Below, in pieces: positions 38,123 through 46,121 of a DNA stretch of 64,000 nucleotides (position 1 is its first letter; every line of letters starts with the position of its first letter). A program made the position numbers and the translations under genes. Source of the DNA: Roseovarius albus (GTDB lineage Bacteria; Pseudomonadota; Alphaproteobacteria; Rhodobacterales; Rhodobacteraceae). The stretch covers positions 124,001 to 188,000 of the forward strand of contig NZ_FWFX01000001.1 in the NCBI RefSeq assembly GCF_900172335.1, in the 5' to 3' direction. The notes beneath the pieces are model-generated. The model worked only from the letters and a program-made list of their open reading frames with translations, was not told the DNA's origin and did no database searches.

Positions 38123-38171
38123 TTGGAGGCGAGTACCGGAATCGAACCGGTGTACACGGATTTGCAATCCT
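38123..38171 (-). repeat. tRNA-Cys 3'-half fragment, copy 2 (att-like direct repeat)
   Basis: The core is identical to copy 1 over 51 bases (ATTGGAGG to ATCCTA). Flanks are related: GCATTTTACAAA on the left at about 38072-38090 and TTTGTAAAAT on the right at about 38200, in opposite orientation like recombinase arm sites. No tRNA 5' half follows. Confidence 0.85.
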
Positions 38172-38391
38172 AAGGTTTTGACTGTTTTTATTGCACTTTT
38201 TTGTAAAATAGTCCGCAAAACGCCTGTGAGATATCAGTGTGTTAGTGATCGAATGTAAAAAGCTTGGGCCGACCAATCTGGTTATATTGCATGAATTTGT
38301 TAAAGAAATCTGACTTCGTATGGTGGAGTTGCCTGTTAGATCTCTGATCCCCGCAGGCATCCTCCCAATTCCTCCTTTAATCCGCACGTTC

Positions 38392-39792
38392 TCAAGGTTT
38401 GTCACTGCGTGCTGATTGGACAAACTGCACCGCAGCAGCGAGTTCGGATATCAGCAGATCAACATCTTGAGTATCCGTTCGCCAAGACGATATACTAATT
38501 CGCATTGCCGGTGTCTGGTTCCAGACCGTCATACCGAACCAAACCTTTGCATTGGCCGCGACAAGAGACTGTATTTGTGCCGCTTCAGCGCCAGTTCCGA
38601 AGGTAAACAGAACTTGGTTTAGTACGGGCGGTGTTAAGATGTTATATCCAGCCTCGGCTAACGCATCCGCCACATATTCGGCCAAAGCGCAGTGCCGTTC
38701 AATCATATCGGCGATCCCTGTTCGCCCTAGAGATCGTAATACGGCCCAAAAAGGAATGCCGCGTGCGCTTCGAGAGAATTCGATGCCTAGATTTTTCTGA
38801 CTTTCCGCAGATGCAGACGAATATTCTGCATCGCTATTCATGGCGGCGGTCATTGCATCTCGATCACGACAGACACCAACAGCTCCATCATACGGAGTAT
38901 TCAACCATTTGTGTCCATCAGTAGTCCAGCTATTAGCCATCTCCATACCGTCCGTCAGATGTCGTCTTGTTGGAGCGGCTCGCGCCCAAAGACCAAAAGC
39001 GCCATCAACGTGAACCCAAGCATTGGCCGCCTTTGCCACTTTTATCAACGGTTGAAATGGATCGAAGTTGCCAGTATTCACTTCGCCAGCCTGAAGGCAC
39101 AGGATGGTCATTTCATCCAACTGGGGAAGTTTTGATGGGTCGATTCTTCCTTTTTCATCAACGGGCGCCACAATCATGTTCTGTTCACCAAAGCCGAGAA
39201 CACGCAGTGCTTTGCGAACCGTCACATGTATCTTTTCGGATATGATGACACGAATTTCGGGTGCACCACACAATCCACGAATGTCCTGATCCCAGTTATT
39301 CCGTAAAAGCAAAGTCCGACGAGCAGTCGCCAGACAAACAAGCGTGGATGACGTTGCAGATGTACCAAAGGCAACGCCGCTTTCGCGAGGAAGATCCAGA
39401 ATGTCCAGTATCCAGCGTGCCGCAACTTTTTCGATCATATCAGCCGATGGCGAATTGGTATATGACGAGGCGCATTGATCCCATGCAATCATCATTCGCT
39501 GGGCCGCTGCAGCGACCGGGATAGTCGCCCCAATAACAAATCCAAAGTATCGCGCGCCATTGGACGCTACAGTGCCAGGTGATCCGAAATCATCCAGAAG
39601 ACTCAAGGTGTCGGAAGCATCAAATCCGATTTCTGGCAGATCTGCATTGAAATGAGACAATGAACTGCGCGCCAATTCCTTCGGAAAGACATCCATGTCC
39701 TTGATTTCAGCAAGGTACCGATTTGCGCGACGATCCGCTTCCAAGAGAAGGTCGGTTTCTGTTGAGCAAGGTTGTGATTTCATTCGAGTCAT
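38392..39792 (-). CDS. PLP-dependent group II decarboxylase (aromatic/aspartate decarboxylase type)
   Basis: A 466-residue fold-type I PLP protein of the glutamate/tyrosine/DDC decarboxylase family. The cofactor lysine is in TTDGHKWLNTPYDGAVGV; the pyridine-binding aspartate is in WVHVDGAFGLWAR; FGTSATSSTLVCLATAR holds the phosphate. It would decarboxylate an amino acid or act as a related lyase; substrate not decided. GGAG lies 8 bases before ATG 39792; an in-frame GTG upstream at 39825 is less likely. It belongs to cargo module B and stands about 100 bases downstream of the SDR gene. Confidence 0.85.
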   Translation of the reverse strand: MTRMKSQPCSTETDLLLEADRRANRYLAEIKDMDVFPKELARSSLSHFNADLPEIGFDASDTLSLLDDFGSPGTVASNGARYFGFVIGATIPVAAAAQRMMIAWDQCASSYTNSPSADMIEKVAARWILDILDLPRESGVAFGTSATSSTLVCLATARRTLLLRNNWDQDIRGLCGAPEIRVIISEKIHVTVRKALRVLGFGEQNMIVAPVDEKGRIDPSKLPQLDEMTILCLQAGEVNTGNFDPFQPLIKVAKAANAWVHVDGAFGLWARAAPTRRHLTDGMEMANSWTTDGHKWLNTPYDGAVGVCRDRDAMTAAMNSDAEYSSASAESQKNLGIEFSRSARGIPFWAVLRSLGRTGIADMIERHCALAEYVADALAEAGYNILTPPVLNQVLFTFGTGAEAAQIQSLVAANAKVWFGMTVWNQTPAMRISISSWRTDTQDVDLLISELAAAVQFVQSARSDKP

Positions 39793-39925
39793 TTGGTAAC
39801 TCCGATAAATCTGTTCTTTGAACACTGGAGAGCGTTCTCATGACCGAGGACGACGTCTTCCATACGCAGATTAGTCAGCTCCTCTGGCTTAGGCACCATA
39901 GGTCATCCGACATCCCTCAGATGGT

Positions 39926-40630
39926 TCACCAATTTTCACCATAGGGACGCAATTCAACGTCGAACGACCAGGTAGATCGATCTTGATGGGCGATATGAAA
40001 CACCTCGTTAGCAATGGCGTCGGGTTTGCTGAAAAACTCTTCGGGCATATCCGGATTGAAGGGCACACGGGTCCACGGTGTGTCGATTGCTGCATCGATC
40101 ACGACATAAGCCACATGGATGCCCTTTGGCCCCAATTCTCGGGCCAGAGATTGCGCAAAGATCCGTTGCGCCGCCTTTGTCGGGGCAAAGAGCGCGTAAT
40201 CGGGAACACCACGAAGAGCCGCGGTATTACCCGTGACGATGATTGCGCCGCTGCCGCGCTCAGCCATAGCTGGGGTTAGTTCGCGTGCCATGTAGAGCAG
40301 GCTGGTGGTGTTGACGCGAAAATTACGTTCTAGATCCCCTGGCTCTGCTTCCATAAACGGTTTGAAGGTGGCGCGAACAGCATTGTGGACGATGACCTCT
40401 GGCGTGCCCATTTCTTCCTTCACCAGTCGGCAAACACTAATGAGTTGGTCCAGATCCTCCAGATCAAACGCAAAGGACTTCGATCCCGGAAGCTCGTTTT
40501 CAAGTTCCGTCAAACGTTGTGGGTTGCGGGCCAACAGGGCGACGCGATAGCCGTCGCGTGCAAATCGGCGGGCGACTGAAGCACCGGTTCCGTCTCCGAC
40601 ACCCGTAATCAAACAGACTTTGTGGTTCAT
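39926..40630 (-). CDS. Short-chain dehydrogenase/reductase
   Basis: A 234-residue SDR. The cofactor motif is TGVGDGTG (residues 9-16) in place of the common TGxxxGxG with small residues, and NNAG is replaced by VHNAVRATF. The Tyr-x-x-x-Lys pair seems altered: PDYALFAPTKAAQ gives FAPTK, so the catalytic tyrosine would be Phe unless Tyr is earlier in DYALF. Some members with this pattern are inactive or atypical. It follows the FMN/FNR fusion by about 50 bases on the same strand. Confidence 0.8.
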   Translation of the reverse strand: MNHKVCLITGVGDGTGASVARRFARDGYRVALLARNPQRLTELENELPGSKSFAFDLEDLDQLISVCRLVKEEMGTPEVIVHNAVRATFKPFMEAEPGDLERNFRVNTTSLLYMARELTPAMAERGSGAIIVTGNTAALRGVPDYALFAPTKAAQRIFAQSLARELGPKGIHVAYVVIDAAIDTPWTRVPFNPDMPEEFFSKPDAIANEVFHIAHQDRSTWSFDVELRPYGENW

Positions 40631-40682
40631 GGGAATGCTCCTTATCTAATGATGGGTTGCCGTTGTGATCAATTGGTATAGA

Positions 40683-42338
40683 TCACCCAGCGGGGCCAAA
40701 AGTTTCGGTATGAATGTGCTCTGGGGATACGCCACGCCCTTCTAAATCGGCCTGCAATTCACCCATGAATTTCACCGGCCCGCAGATGAAGTAATGTGCG
40801 TCGACGTTATTGATCAGTTGCGCGAGCAACGCTCCACTCACGCGGCCATGACTGTCATAGTTTATGGCAATTTCGTCATCCGCGGTGGGTTGACTATAGG
40901 CGACATGTACAGCGATGCCGGACCGCGCGGACGCCAATTCACGAACCTCTTGAGCCAATGGATGGTGCTTGCCATTTCTCGCACCATGGACAAACCAAAC
41001 CGGGCGGTCACCGCGCTCTTTTGCAACTGCGTGCAATATACTCATCATCGGCGTGACACCAACCCCGGCGCTGACCAGCACCAATGGGCATTTGTTGCAG
41101 GTCATCACGAAATCCCCTGATGGCCGACGACTATTAACGATTGCGCCCGTTTCGAGGTGATCGTGAAGAAACTGCGAAGCCAAGCCTTTCGGCTCGCGTT
41201 TAACGGAAATTCGGTAGCGGTTTTCATCGGGCCCATTGGAGAGCGAGTAGGTGCGACTGACAGGCTCGTTTTCCCCAGAAATTTCAAGCTCTATGGGAAG
41301 ATGCTGGCCAGGTTCAAATCCTGCTAGGGATCCTCCGTCCCGCGCTTCAAAGACAAATGAAGTGACATCTACGCTTTCGGGCGTCTTTTCGACAAGTCGC
41401 ATCGAGCGAACCGAGTCCGCATCCGAACTCCATCTGAGGCTGACCGCAGAGCGCGTCTCAACAACTTCATCAATCTCCAACGTAACTAGCCGACGAGCGC
41501 CAGGGAATTTTGCTATCTTGTAGCTTTCCCAATCGATGGTAGCCTTGCCGGTCAACTGTAGAAAGCTACCGCTCTTAAAATCGACAAATAGAAAACCGAC
41601 CTTCGGATTCAGGAGAAGATTGCCAATTGTGTTAAAATGATTGTTGCCGGCGTAGTCCGGGAACCGCAACCGCCCATCATCCAGCACCTGAACGAACCCT
41701 CGGTCGCCGCCGCGATGCGACGCATCCATCCCATACGTCGGGCTGTCGCCCTCACCACGATAGCCGCTTGCAATGAAAAACGTGTCTGTCGCCGATATCC
41801 ATCCTGCCTGCTCAGCAGTCAACTGCCGGCCTCTGGTGGACTGACCGGGAGTAGATCCTGATTCTCGGCACCAATCTCGCTCTCGAATATATTGTGGGCA
41901 ATTGCCAAAACTTTGGTCGACGCCAAAATCAAAGCCTGTGGATGTGACTTTGGCCGCACGTCCATTCACGCGATTGCGCCGCCGGGTTGCCAGCTCGATG
42001 CCAAGAATGCCGATATCACTTCCGGGAAGAATGCTACCGTACAGCGCATCACCCGTGCCGGGTAATGCGCTGATGGAAAGCGTTTTGATATCTGGCGCGG
42101 TGACAAACCCTTCGGGCCCTTCCAGCAAGGTGACCCAAGGTCTGCCCTTATTGTCCCGGGCGGCGACGACCAGAAACGGAAGCGCGGTATGAAAGGTGCG
42201 ATGCTGCTCGGGCATGTGATCCCGAACGACTTGCCGCGCCCAAGCTTCGATATCGCGGGCACCTGCCCGCAACTGCGCCGTATGTTCACCGTGGTGAAAC
42301 GGGGTCGCACTGCGATCACGTGGTTCGATGTCAGACAT
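40683..42338 (-). CDS. FMN-binding PNPOx-like domain fused to ferredoxin-reductase domain
   Basis: A 551-residue two-domain protein. Residues about 20-300 are a pyridoxamine-5'-phosphate-oxidase-like split barrel (LPFLVVAARDNKGRPWVTLL; GFLFVDFKSGSFLQLTG). Residues about 320-551 are an FAD/NAD(P) reductase of the flavohemoglobin type (RTYSLSNGPDENRYRISVKR, VSAGVGVTPMMSIL, YFICGPVKFM). Relatives often have a C-terminal [2Fe-2S] domain; here the protein ends at HTETFGPAG, as Hmp does. AAGGAGAAG precedes ATG 42338. Probable role: electron transfer or detoxifying reduction; the exact reaction is unknown. Confidence 0.8.
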   Translation of the reverse strand: MSDIEPRDRSATPFHHGEHTAQLRAGARDIEAWARQVVRDHMPEQHRTFHTALPFLVVAARDNKGRPWVTLLEGPEGFVTAPDIKTLSISALPGTGDALYGSILPGSDIGILGIELATRRRNRVNGRAAKVTSTGFDFGVDQSFGNCPQYIRERDWCRESGSTPGQSTRGRQLTAEQAGWISATDTFFIASGYRGEGDSPTYGMDASHRGGDRGFVQVLDDGRLRFPDYAGNNHFNTIGNLLLNPKVGFLFVDFKSGSFLQLTGKATIDWESYKIAKFPGARRLVTLEIDEVVETRSAVSLRWSSDADSVRSMRLVEKTPESVDVTSFVFEARDGGSLAGFEPGQHLPIELEISGENEPVSRTYSLSNGPDENRYRISVKREPKGLASQFLHDHLETGAIVNSRRPSGDFVMTCNKCPLVLVSAGVGVTPMMSILHAVAKERGDRPVWFVHGARNGKHHPLAQEVRELASARSGIAVHVAYSQPTADDEIAINYDSHGRVSGALLAQLINNVDAHYFICGPVKFMGELQADLEGRGVSPEHIHTETFGPAG

Positions 42339-42425
42339 GATATCTTCTCCTTGGGCCGGGATACCACTTTGCGGCAAGCGGAATGGAAAATGTGCGCCCG
42401 GTTTTCAGCCGGGCGCGTTGGCACG

Positions 42426-43046
42426 CTATGCAGCCAGGCCAACTTTGGTGCTTTGCATGGGCACGAAACCCGACAGCGCTTCGACACGGTTCAGCAATCC
42501 CTGGATATTGGGATAGTCATCAAGTGAGACGTTCCCCTCGGGAGCATGAGCGGTGTAGCTGTAGATCGCAATATCCGCGATTGTCGGTTTGGGGCCAACC
42601 AGCCAATCACGGCCGTCCAGATGGGCTTCGAGACGCGCGAATGCGGATCTGGCGACTGCCTTGGGGCGCTCGGCGTCCAATTGTGCGCCAAAGACGGTGA
42701 CCAGCCTTGCAGTAGCCGCACCGTGCGCAATATCCCCGGCGGCCAGCGACAGGAACTTCTGAACCTCAGCCTCGCGCACGGGATCGGTGGGCAGCCAGTC
42801 AGGAGCATATTTGCGGGCAAGATAGACCAGGATGGCGTTAGAGTCGGTAACGACGATTTTTCCGTCCTCGATGACCGGCACCTGACCGGCTGGATTGAGC
42901 GTCAAAAACGGTTCTTTTTTGTGCTCTCCAGCCATCAGATCGACATCAACCAGTTCGTGATTGATACCGCCTATCTTGGCGAAAAGCTCTACCCGGTGGG
43001 CATGGCCAGAAAGTGGATGGCGGTGAATGCGAATGGCGTTGGGCAT
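42426..43046 (-). CDS. Glutathione S-transferase family protein
   Basis: A 206-residue cytosolic GST. The thioredoxin-like N-terminal domain has HPLSGHAHRVELFAKIGG and the glutathione-binding NPAGQVPVIEDGKIVVTDSN; the helical C-terminal domain follows from about 90 (WLVGPKPTIADIAIYSYT). AAAGGAAAAA precedes ATG 43046. It opens the leftward operon GST, FMN/FNR fusion, SDR, decarboxylase and is divergent from the LysR gene at 43215, likely its regulator. Confidence 0.9.
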   Translation of the reverse strand: MPNAIRIHRHPLSGHAHRVELFAKIGGINHELVDVDLMAGEHKKEPFLTLNPAGQVPVIEDGKIVVTDSNAILVYLARKYAPDWLPTDPVREAEVQKFLSLAAGDIAHGAATARLVTVFGAQLDAERPKAVARSAFARLEAHLDGRDWLVGPKPTIADIAIYSYTAHAPEGNVSLDDYPNIQGLLNRVEALSGFVPMQSTKVGLAA

Positions 43047-43214
43047 AATTTTTCCTTTCGGAGGTTTTTGGGGAGGGAGCTGTTTGAGCTCACCGGCTAT
43101 CACGAGATCAAATATGACATATGAATGTATTGGTGATAATTGTGAAATTCATTCAATATTTATGAACAAAATGGTCTCAATTAATTGTAGTCGAGTAACC
43201 AAAGGAGCATTACA

Positions 43215-44102
43215 GTGGATACGATTGATACGATGCGAGCTTTTCTAGCCGTGGCTCAAGAGGGTTCTTTCACAGCGGCGGGGAAGCGTCTTGGTATCTC
43301 GACCAGACTCGTCAGTAAATACGTGGCGCAGTTGGAAAGCCGGCTTTCGACGCAGCTCTTTAACAGAACGACAAGAAGTGTGTCCCTCACGGATGTTGGC
43401 GTTGCTTATCTCGAGCGTTGCAGACCAATTGTAGAGCAAATCGAAGAGTTGGATGATCTGGTCCAGGCACGCCAGTCTGCATTGGCCGGGCCTATCCGCA
43501 TCACAGCTCCAACCGGGTTCGGCAGTAGCCATCTGACGGAAGCCCTAGCGCCGTTTATACAGGCCCATCCGAATGTCGATATCGATCTTAAACTTTCAGA
43601 TTCTAGAGTGGCATTGGTTGAGGAAGGATTCGACCTCGCCGTCAGAATAGGCGTCCTAAGGGATTCGACACTTATTGCGAAAAAACTTGCTGATATGCCA
43701 CTAATTGTGTGTGCGTCACCAGATTATCTGGCCGCGCGTGGGCGGCCGGGTGATCCGATGGCGCTTTCAACACATAATTGCCTAGTTGATGAAAATCCGG
43801 TCAACGCCACCGCTTGGAGGTTCCAGACTGGTGCCCGGGATTTTGTCGTGAAAGTCGCTGGTACCTTCCATGCAAACGCGCCAGCAGCGATTGCAAATAT
43901 GGCGATTGCGGGTCTCGGAATTGCGCGCTGCCCTCACTATGTCGTGGCATCAAACCTGGAAAGCGGGCTGCTGGAACAACTCTTTTCAGAATATGAAACA
44001 GAAAACTTCGGCCTCTACGCGCTCTACCCACCCAACCGTCATTTGACCGCACGGGTTCGCGCGTTAATCGACCATTTGGCAAAGCACTTCAGATCAGATT
44101 GA
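43215..44102 (+). CDS. LysR-family regulator divergent from the GST operon
   Basis: A 295-residue LysR protein of the CrgA/YhjC-like group. The HTH is at residues 3-62 (AFLAVAQEGSFTAAGKRLGI, then STRLVSKYVAQLE). It starts with GTG at 43215 after AAAGGAGC. Divergent gap to GST is 168 bases and AT-rich with several TTCA/TGAA inverted elements. Likely activates the GST-led operon in response to an electrophile or quinone; effector unknown. Confidence 0.88.
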   Translation: MDTIDTMRAFLAVAQEGSFTAAGKRLGISTRLVSKYVAQLESRLSTQLFNRTTRSVSLTDVGVAYLERCRPIVEQIEELDDLVQARQSALAGPIRITAPTGFGSSHLTEALAPFIQAHPNVDIDLKLSDSRVALVEEGFDLAVRIGVLRDSTLIAKKLADMPLIVCASPDYLAARGRPGDPMALSTHNCLVDENPVNATAWRFQTGARDFVVKVAGTFHANAPAAIANMAIAGLGIARCPHYVVASNLESGLLEQLFSEYETENFGLYALYPPNRHLTARVRALIDHLAKHFRSD

Positions 44103-44333
44103 TCAAAGGCAAACATGCACGGCTTAAACGGGGTACTTTTTAGTTATGCCTTTTGAGGTTCACATCAATCTCGAACTCTACAGTAAACTGCCACTGGGGG
44201 ATTGGAGACAAAAGGTCACTTTGTCCCGCTTTGCTGACTTTGTTGGGCAACGTAACCAACGACCGCATTTGAAAGGTGTTGGCGGCATTTTACAACAAAA
44301 AGTACGCGGAAGTTGCGTAACTCATTGTTTTTA

Positions 44334-44381
44334 TTGGAGGCGAGTACCGGAATCGAACCGGTGTACACGGATTTGCAATCC
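44334..44381 (-). repeat. tRNA-Cys 3'-half fragment, copy 3 (att-like direct repeat)
   Basis: The 48-base core equals copies 1 and 2. The left flank again has GCATTTTACAA (44284-44295) and a TAAxTCATTG stretch before the core, as in copy 2. The right flank is different, starting CCTCACATTGTGAG, so this copy marks a junction with other DNA. Confidence 0.85.
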
Positions 44382-44382
44382 C

Positions 44383-44404
44383 CTCACATTGTGAGCGATA
44401 ACAA
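44383..44404. promoter_or_regulatory. lac-operator-like inverted repeat at the edge of tRNA fragment 3
   Basis: CTCACATTGTGAG is an inverted repeat (44383-44395), and TTGTGAGCGATAACAA (44389-44404) equals the core of the E. coli lac operator minus one G. It stands directly upstream of the 77-residue gene at 44412. A LacI-type regulator site is suggested only by likeness. Confidence 0.3.
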
Positions 44405-44411
44405 CATTTTA

Positions 44412-44645
44412 ATGCCTAATTGGTATCAAGACAAAGCTAGAACAGATGCCGAACTTGATACTCCTTCGTTTTTTGAACTCGAGCAATTTATAGCGTGTTT
44501 CAATGAACAAAACGCTATGCTTCGTTGTTCTAAAACCGAGTTAGAAATCGACTATCAGTATCACAATTTAGGGAGATCACCTGCTCAGATTTCAAGTACT
44601 TGTTCAGGCATTCAAGGCGATTTGGAGGGCGGTTGCTATGCGTAA
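44412..44645 (+). CDS. Small hypothetical protein of the mobile element (77 aa)
   Basis: Begins MPNWYQDKARTDAELDTPSF and ends EGGCYA; no family recognised. It overlaps the replication-type gene by 8 bases, so it is probably translated and coupled with it. No clear Shine-Dalgarno precedes ATG 44412. A longer frame from 44313 would translate the tRNA fragment and is rejected. Base composition is AT-richer than the surroundings, as in the next gene. Confidence 0.5.
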   Translation: MPNWYQDKARTDAELDTPSFFELEQFIACFNEQNAMLRCSKTELEIDYQYHNLGRSPAQISSTCSGIQGDLEGGCYA

Positions 44646-45633
44646 CGTGATTAGTCTCTCGATAGCCGCTGAAGAGCAAAATAGAATAACCAGCTTGTCC
44701 GAAGTAAAGCTTCAGATGATCCATAATATGTCTATGGACAGCAGTTTAAAACCTTCGGCTTGCAAGGTCGCTACATTTTTGCTGACAGCAATGCTCGATA
44801 AGAAAACCGGTCGTTGTTATATGAGTGATCAGGATCTTTCGCGCTGTGTTGGGCTCTCGCTAGACACCGTAAGAAAGCATGTGAAGAGGCAAGCTGCGTT
44901 CTTACGGTACTTCGAGGTTCAATCGGGGAAGAACAAAGGCATAGCTACCGAGTACCAAATAACAGATCAAGCAGTCCGCCAAGCACTAATGCGGAAAAAC
45001 AAAAAAATCAGAAACACCGAAAGCATAACTGATTATCTGGATTCTATGGAGATACGCGGTCGAGGTTGTATGGAGGGAAATTTCAACGCCTTTGACAACA
45101 AAGGGGTGATTTTTTCGTCGGTAAGGAGGGAAAAATTCCCACTCAATGATGGGAAAATTTACCTACCCAACCAAGTAGAAAACCCCAGTCAAAACCCAGA
45201 TTGCGCAGACATGCCTACGCAAAAGATTGAATTAAATGATTTGATCACAGACTTCCAAGGGCTTTACCCGCGCAAAGGTGTTGAGAGTGAAATCTCGGTT
45301 GCTCTCGAAGAAGCGGTAGAGCAGGGAGCGGACACAGAAGAAATTCTACGGGGAGCAAAACTGTATTCAGAGCAGCAAAATGGGAATGATCAAAAATACA
45401 TAATGCTTCCGCACAACTGGTTAAGAAAAAAGCGCTGGGAAGAATTTAGTCAAAAATCAAAAAATGGGGTTTCTCGGTGTTCTAACGAGTCAGTTTTTGA
45501 GATGAGAGCTAACGCGATAAAGAGCCGCCAACCTTGGGTGCAAAGTTCTTTTTCGACTCATCAAGCTAGGGAACTCATTGCGAAATCATTGATTACACCA
45601 GAGGAATGTCGGGAAGCGGGGTTCAAAATATGA
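44638..45633 (+). CDS. Phage/ICE-type replication initiator-like helix-turn-helix protein
   Basis: A 331-residue protein with a winged helix at about residues 35-110 (ACKVATFLLTAMLDKKTGRC, then MSDQDLSRCVGLSLDTVRKH), an unordered middle, and a C-terminal module near 210-270 (DFQGLYPRKGVESEISVALE, PHNWLRKKRWEEF) that resembles the end of phage and plasmid replication proteins. GGAGG is 9 bases before the ATG. It is AT-rich and lies just beyond tRNA fragment 3, as expected for a gene of an integrated element. A replication role is inferred from domain layout. Confidence 0.65.
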   Translation: MRNVISLSIAAEEQNRITSLSEVKLQMIHNMSMDSSLKPSACKVATFLLTAMLDKKTGRCYMSDQDLSRCVGLSLDTVRKHVKRQAAFLRYFEVQSGKNKGIATEYQITDQAVRQALMRKNKKIRNTESITDYLDSMEIRGRGCMEGNFNAFDNKGVIFSSVRREKFPLNDGKIYLPNQVENPSQNPDCADMPTQKIELNDLITDFQGLYPRKGVESEISVALEEAVEQGADTEEILRGAKLYSEQQNGNDQKYIMLPHNWLRKKRWEEFSQKSKNGVSRCSNESVFEMRANAIKSRQPWVQSSFSTHQARELIAKSLITPEECREAGFKI

Positions 45634-45684
45634 GGCAGGTCTGTCAGAGGTTTCGCGTGGTAAGTGGGTCCTTCCTGAAAGAGG

Positions 45685-45879
45685 GTGATTGTGGGTGTGA
45701 AAGCGCGCAAGAAGTTATTTGTGCGAGGTATTCTGTCTGGCGGCCTACTACTATTAGTTACAGCTTATATTTTTATAAGTCACAGAAATATAATAGTTTA
45801 TCGAGCTGCTTTGTTTGGCGAGAAACCAAAATATACGAAGCGGGTGTTTGAAACCTGTTGGCGGACATACTCATACTAA
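45685..45879 (+). CDS. Possible small membrane protein (about 60 aa)
   Basis: A frame opening with GTG near 45685 encodes a basic N-terminus (VKARKKLFVRG) and one hydrophobic segment (ILSGGLLLLVTAYIFISH), followed by a short polar tail. AT-rich. GAGG stands close to the start, and GTG 45691 or 45697 are alternatives. No family recognised; it may be cargo of the element or chance. Confidence 0.4.
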   Translation: MIVGVKARKKLFVRGILSGGLLLLVTAYIFISHRNIIVYRAALFGEKPKYTKRVFETCWRTYSY

Positions 45880-46121
45880 GGCTGCGGTACATAATTTTGA
45901 GTATATTTAGCGCAAACAGAGTTTTTGGGCGGAAACCAGTCATTCGCTGCGAACGCAAATTCCTTGGGTCTCTGGTCTAAAAGCCGACATTCATATGATT
46001 GATTTCTTTGAGACGGTGCTTCAGTGTCGAGCAGAAGTATAGTGTCCAATCTGAGTGATGCTGCGCAACGCCTAGCGGAAAGCAAGATTTAAAAAGAAAA
46101 TATTGATCGAAAACAGGCTAC

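Larger units (their letters stand above)
34967..38171. mobile_element. Cargo module A between tRNA-Cys fragments 1 and 2
   Basis: About 3.2 kb bounded by two direct copies of the tRNA-Cys 3' half, in the same orientation and with related flanks. It carries a complete regulated metabolic unit (Lrp regulator, amino-acid dehydrogenase, DUF1330, quinone oxidoreductase) and no integrase. It is read as an integrated element or its remnant; mobility is inferred. Confidence 0.45.
38123..44381. mobile_element. Cargo module B between tRNA-Cys fragments 2 and 3
   Basis: About 6.3 kb bounded by tRNA-Cys 3' halves in the same orientation. It carries PLP decarboxylase, SDR, FMN/FNR fusion, GST and a LysR regulator, and no integrase. 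Interpretation as an accreted element is an inference from the repeats. Confidence 0.45.

Noticed and set aside
45606..45851. Plus-strand 81-codon frame after the replication-type gene
   Set aside because: It overlaps the end of that gene in another frame; the alternative frame with a transmembrane segment is more plausible.
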